From positions 25,876,564-25,940,563 of the forward strand of contig CM072511.1 of NCBI GenBank assembly GCA_036898135.1: 64,000 nucleotides of DNA. Reading direction: 5' to 3'. This DNA is from Oncomelania hupensis. Its lineage: Eukaryota > Mollusca > Gastropoda > Littorinimorpha > Pomatiopsidae. Both the position numbers and the translations under genes were made by a program. Below are positions 63,439 to 64,000 of the stretch, piece by piece; positions within the stretch are counted from its first letter, which is position 1, and each line of letters begins with the position of its first letter. Below the pieces are notes generated by a model. That model saw nothing but the letters and a program-made list of their open reading frames with translations, was not told where the DNA came from and did not search any database.

Positions 63439-64000
63439 TGTGTGTGTGCGTGTCTATAGGTGCGTGTGTTGGTTGGTTTTTTAAATTTTTATTAACTTCT
63501 TTTTTCACGAAGGTAATAAAGTTCAAGACCATACACATTCAGACTCACGCATTTGAACAGGCACACGTGTACGCACACTCTCTCTCTCTCTCATTCTCTC
63601 ACGCATACACACAAATATAATGTATAATCACATTAAAATATAAGTAACAATGTAAGTGCGCGCGTGTGTGTGTGTACATGCATGCGTTTGTGTACTGTGT
63701 TTGTGTGTGTGTGTGCGTGTGCGCGTGTGTGTGTAGAGACAGCAGCGGTTGTCAGTGATGCATCAGTCTCACTCCAGCAGCCCTTGGTCCAACAGAGAAG
63801 GATTGCAGGAGAGGGAGACACAGCAATTCAATTAACCAGAGATACGTTTGATGGATCGCGGGGTCTTCTCTTTGATTCTAGCATTCTCTGTAACTCCTCC
63901 GTACATTTGGCCTTCAGTGACTGAGACGGTTTAAGGGTATCAATTGCATGCATGTCGCCTTATGCTCTTAAGTCGAGATGATAAAAAGTGTCTACAATTA
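63439..64000. other. Non-coding DNA with GT and CT tracts
   Basis: GT-rich tracts at 63439-63470 and 63660-63735 and a short CT tract near 63578. No gene is supported. Confidence 0.6.

Overview
This window reads as metazoan nuclear DNA, most likely from a marine invertebrate. A lophotrochozoan such as a mollusc is my guess, from the mixture of L2/CR1-like and RTE-like LINEs, Ty3 elements, tRNA-derived SINEs and very abundant trinucleotide repeats. I found no host protein-coding gene I can defend. Every long reading frame with a recognisable domain belongs to a mobile element, and the other long frames lie in microsatellites or a minisatellite.

Layout. 1-4.3 kb: a Ty3/gypsy element on the minus strand with an intact gag and a pol frame open to the window edge, joined by a textbook -1 frameshift signal. 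4.3-15.9 kb: non-coding DNA with simple repeats, one LINE 3'-end element, a solo-LTR-like repeat carrying a large hairpin, a 45-bp degenerate tandem repeat and a decayed RTE LINE. 15.9-35.5 kb and 40.6-53.3 kb: two direct copies of one block, near-identical in the aligned stretches I compared by eye. The copies differ by many whole retroelement insertions: a full-length L2-like LINE, a second L2-like LINE, a Rex1-like LINE and a chimeric tRNA/5S SINE only in copy 1, and a tRNA SINE plus a 570-bp element only in copy 2. The copies are either a tandem duplication or two haplotypes placed side by side by the assembler. 35.5-40.6 kb, between the copies: a broken Ty3-like element whose protease region leads directly to an integrase zinc-binding domain, split by an intact RTE LINE of about 3.36 kb with a 9-bp target duplication. 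53.3-64 kb: non-coding DNA with a 26-unit 30-bp minisatellite, a foldback MITE, a 1.48-kb hAT-derived element with a C-terminal transposase fragment, and a 1.5-kb LTR-like insertion that splits another element.

The paralogous copies give empty sites for many insertions, so element ends and target duplications can be read directly. They reveal retrotransposition products as short as 36, 59 and 66 bp, made only of the 3' end of a LINE. The pieces do not form a pathway; they are separate layers of retroelement activity. Several LINE and SINE 3' ends share a GCGCTATATAA-like motif followed by a TTA/AAT tail, which suggests SINE copying by the resident L2-like LINE machinery.
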